Shown: positions 49,361-49,581 of the stretch, one piece after another | Layout: each line of letters opens with the position of its first letter | How positions within the stretch are numbered: the stretch's first letter is position 1 | Made by a program: the position numbers and the translations under genes | Assembly (NCBI GenBank): GCA_023473795.1 | Contig: JAMCYS010000146.1 | Span: 1 to 49,581 of the forward strand | Length of the DNA stretch: 49,581 nucleotides | From: Chloroflexota bacterium | GTDB lineage: Bacteria; Chloroflexota; UBA6077; FW602-bin22; JAMCYS01 | Direction of reading: 5' to 3' | The notes under the pieces: generated by a model | What the model was told of the DNA's origin: nothing | Seen by the model: only the letters and a program-made list of their open reading frames with translations | Databases searched by the model: none

Positions 49361-49581
49361 TGTACAGACATCATGTCGACGGCCACGTAATTCACCCAGG
49401 GCTCGGCCAAACAATTCACCCACCCTGGCGTGCGGCTTGTCGTTATCCTACTCTATCGATCCCCCGCTGTGAAGGGCTCTATGGCCGTCCGGTCTTAGCC
49501 TTGGCCGGTAGCTACGACCCTCCAGTACCAGATGGTGCGAGCAGTTGATGAGTCGGTCCAGCGCCCCTTCCGCCAAGACCG
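49361..49581 (-). mobile_element. End of an IS21-family insertion sequence (continues beyond the window)
   Basis: The outer boundary is proposed at TGTACAGACATCATGTCG (49361). Two 17-base direct repeats, 49381-49397 (GGCCACGTAATTCACCC) and 49405-49421 (GGCCAAACAATTCACCC), share 14 of 17 bases and are 24 bases apart. Multiple terminal repeats of this kind are a feature of IS21 ends. An istB-like 3' end lies just inside. The boundary is inferred, since the other end and the target duplication are outside the window. Confidence 0.55.
49448..49579 (-). CDS. istB: IS21-type IstB-like ATP-binding protein, C-terminal fragment cut by the window edge
   Basis: The last 43 codons of a minus-strand gene: VLAEGALDRLINCSHHLVLEGRSYRPRLRPDGHRALHSGGSIE with stop TAG at 49448. 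The pattern 'A-x-LDRLxxxxHHLVLxGxSYRxR' is the typical C-terminus of IstB/DnaA-like transposition helper ATPases. The Walker motifs would be upstream, outside the window. IstB works with the IstA transposase in IS21 elements. Confidence 0.6.
   Translation of the reverse strand, partial: VLAEGALDRLINCSHHLVLEGRSYRPRLRPDGHRALHSGGSIE

Noticed and set aside
1-49581. tRNA and rRNA genes
   Set aside because: No T-loop GGTTCGAATCC-type sequence with a matching acceptor stem and no conserved rRNA segment were noticed on reading. A tRNAscan/Infernal run would be decisive.

Overview
The window is about 49.6 kb of GC-rich chromosome with dense bacterial gene packing. It has Shine-Dalgarno sites, many GTG/TTG starts and short GC-rich palindromes between genes. 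The gene set fits an uncultured Chloroflexota or a similar deep-branching bacterium: PspA with PspAA/PspAB/HtpX, a DUF3417-type glucan phosphorylase, many GT4 and O-antigen-ligase-like proteins, an RRM protein and dispersed GTAGGGGCGACC-type palindromes. That assignment is an inference from gene content, since no rRNA or tRNA is present. I saw no CRISPR array.

Layout. 1-5.0 kb: the 3' part of a TGS-domain GTPase, a lipoprotein, and an envelope-stress block in which pspA-pspAA converges on htpX-pspAB. 5.1-8.0 kb: a DUF711 protein, then a pair of tiny two-helix membrane-protein genes each carrying an in-frame TGA, then signal peptidase I. 8-13.9 kb: a UroD-like protein, glucan phosphorylase, a small coiled-coil protein, a split chromate transporter and an RRM protein. 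14-19.9 kb: a lipid kinase-PAP2 fusion, a broken PAP2 gene, a membrane glycosyltransferase, and a KDG kinase/KDPG aldolase operon. 19.85-28.8 kb: a ferredoxin-like/Cys-His protein pair, a PD-(D/E)XK Fe-S nuclease, a graveyard of gene fragments, uvrC, a ferritin-VIT1 fusion and an alkaline-phosphatase-superfamily protein. 29.0-41.6 kb: a tightly coupled ten-gene exopolysaccharide operon. 41.6-48.2 kb: two unknown mini-genes, rnc, smc and an AlaX-type editing protein. 48.5-49.6 kb: a family gene broken by a nonsense codon and by what looks like the end of an IS21-family element.

The exopolysaccharide genes form a coherent pathway. A polyprenyl glycosylphosphotransferase starts the chain and four GT4 enzymes extend it. 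A UDP-glucuronate-decarboxylase-like enzyme supplies a nucleotide sugar. A flippase-like membrane protein and two O-antigen-ligase-like proteins move or polymerise it, and a membrane-anchored glycosidase may trim it.

The most interesting observation is the tandem pair at 6467-6908 (minus strand). The two paralogues are strongly diverged yet keep an in-frame TGA at the same aligned position. In both, a hairpin fitting the bacterial SECIS consensus lies at the expected distance downstream. This suggests an unrecognised family of small membrane selenoproteins. Whether the genome has selA, selB, selD and tRNA-Sec cannot be told from this window.
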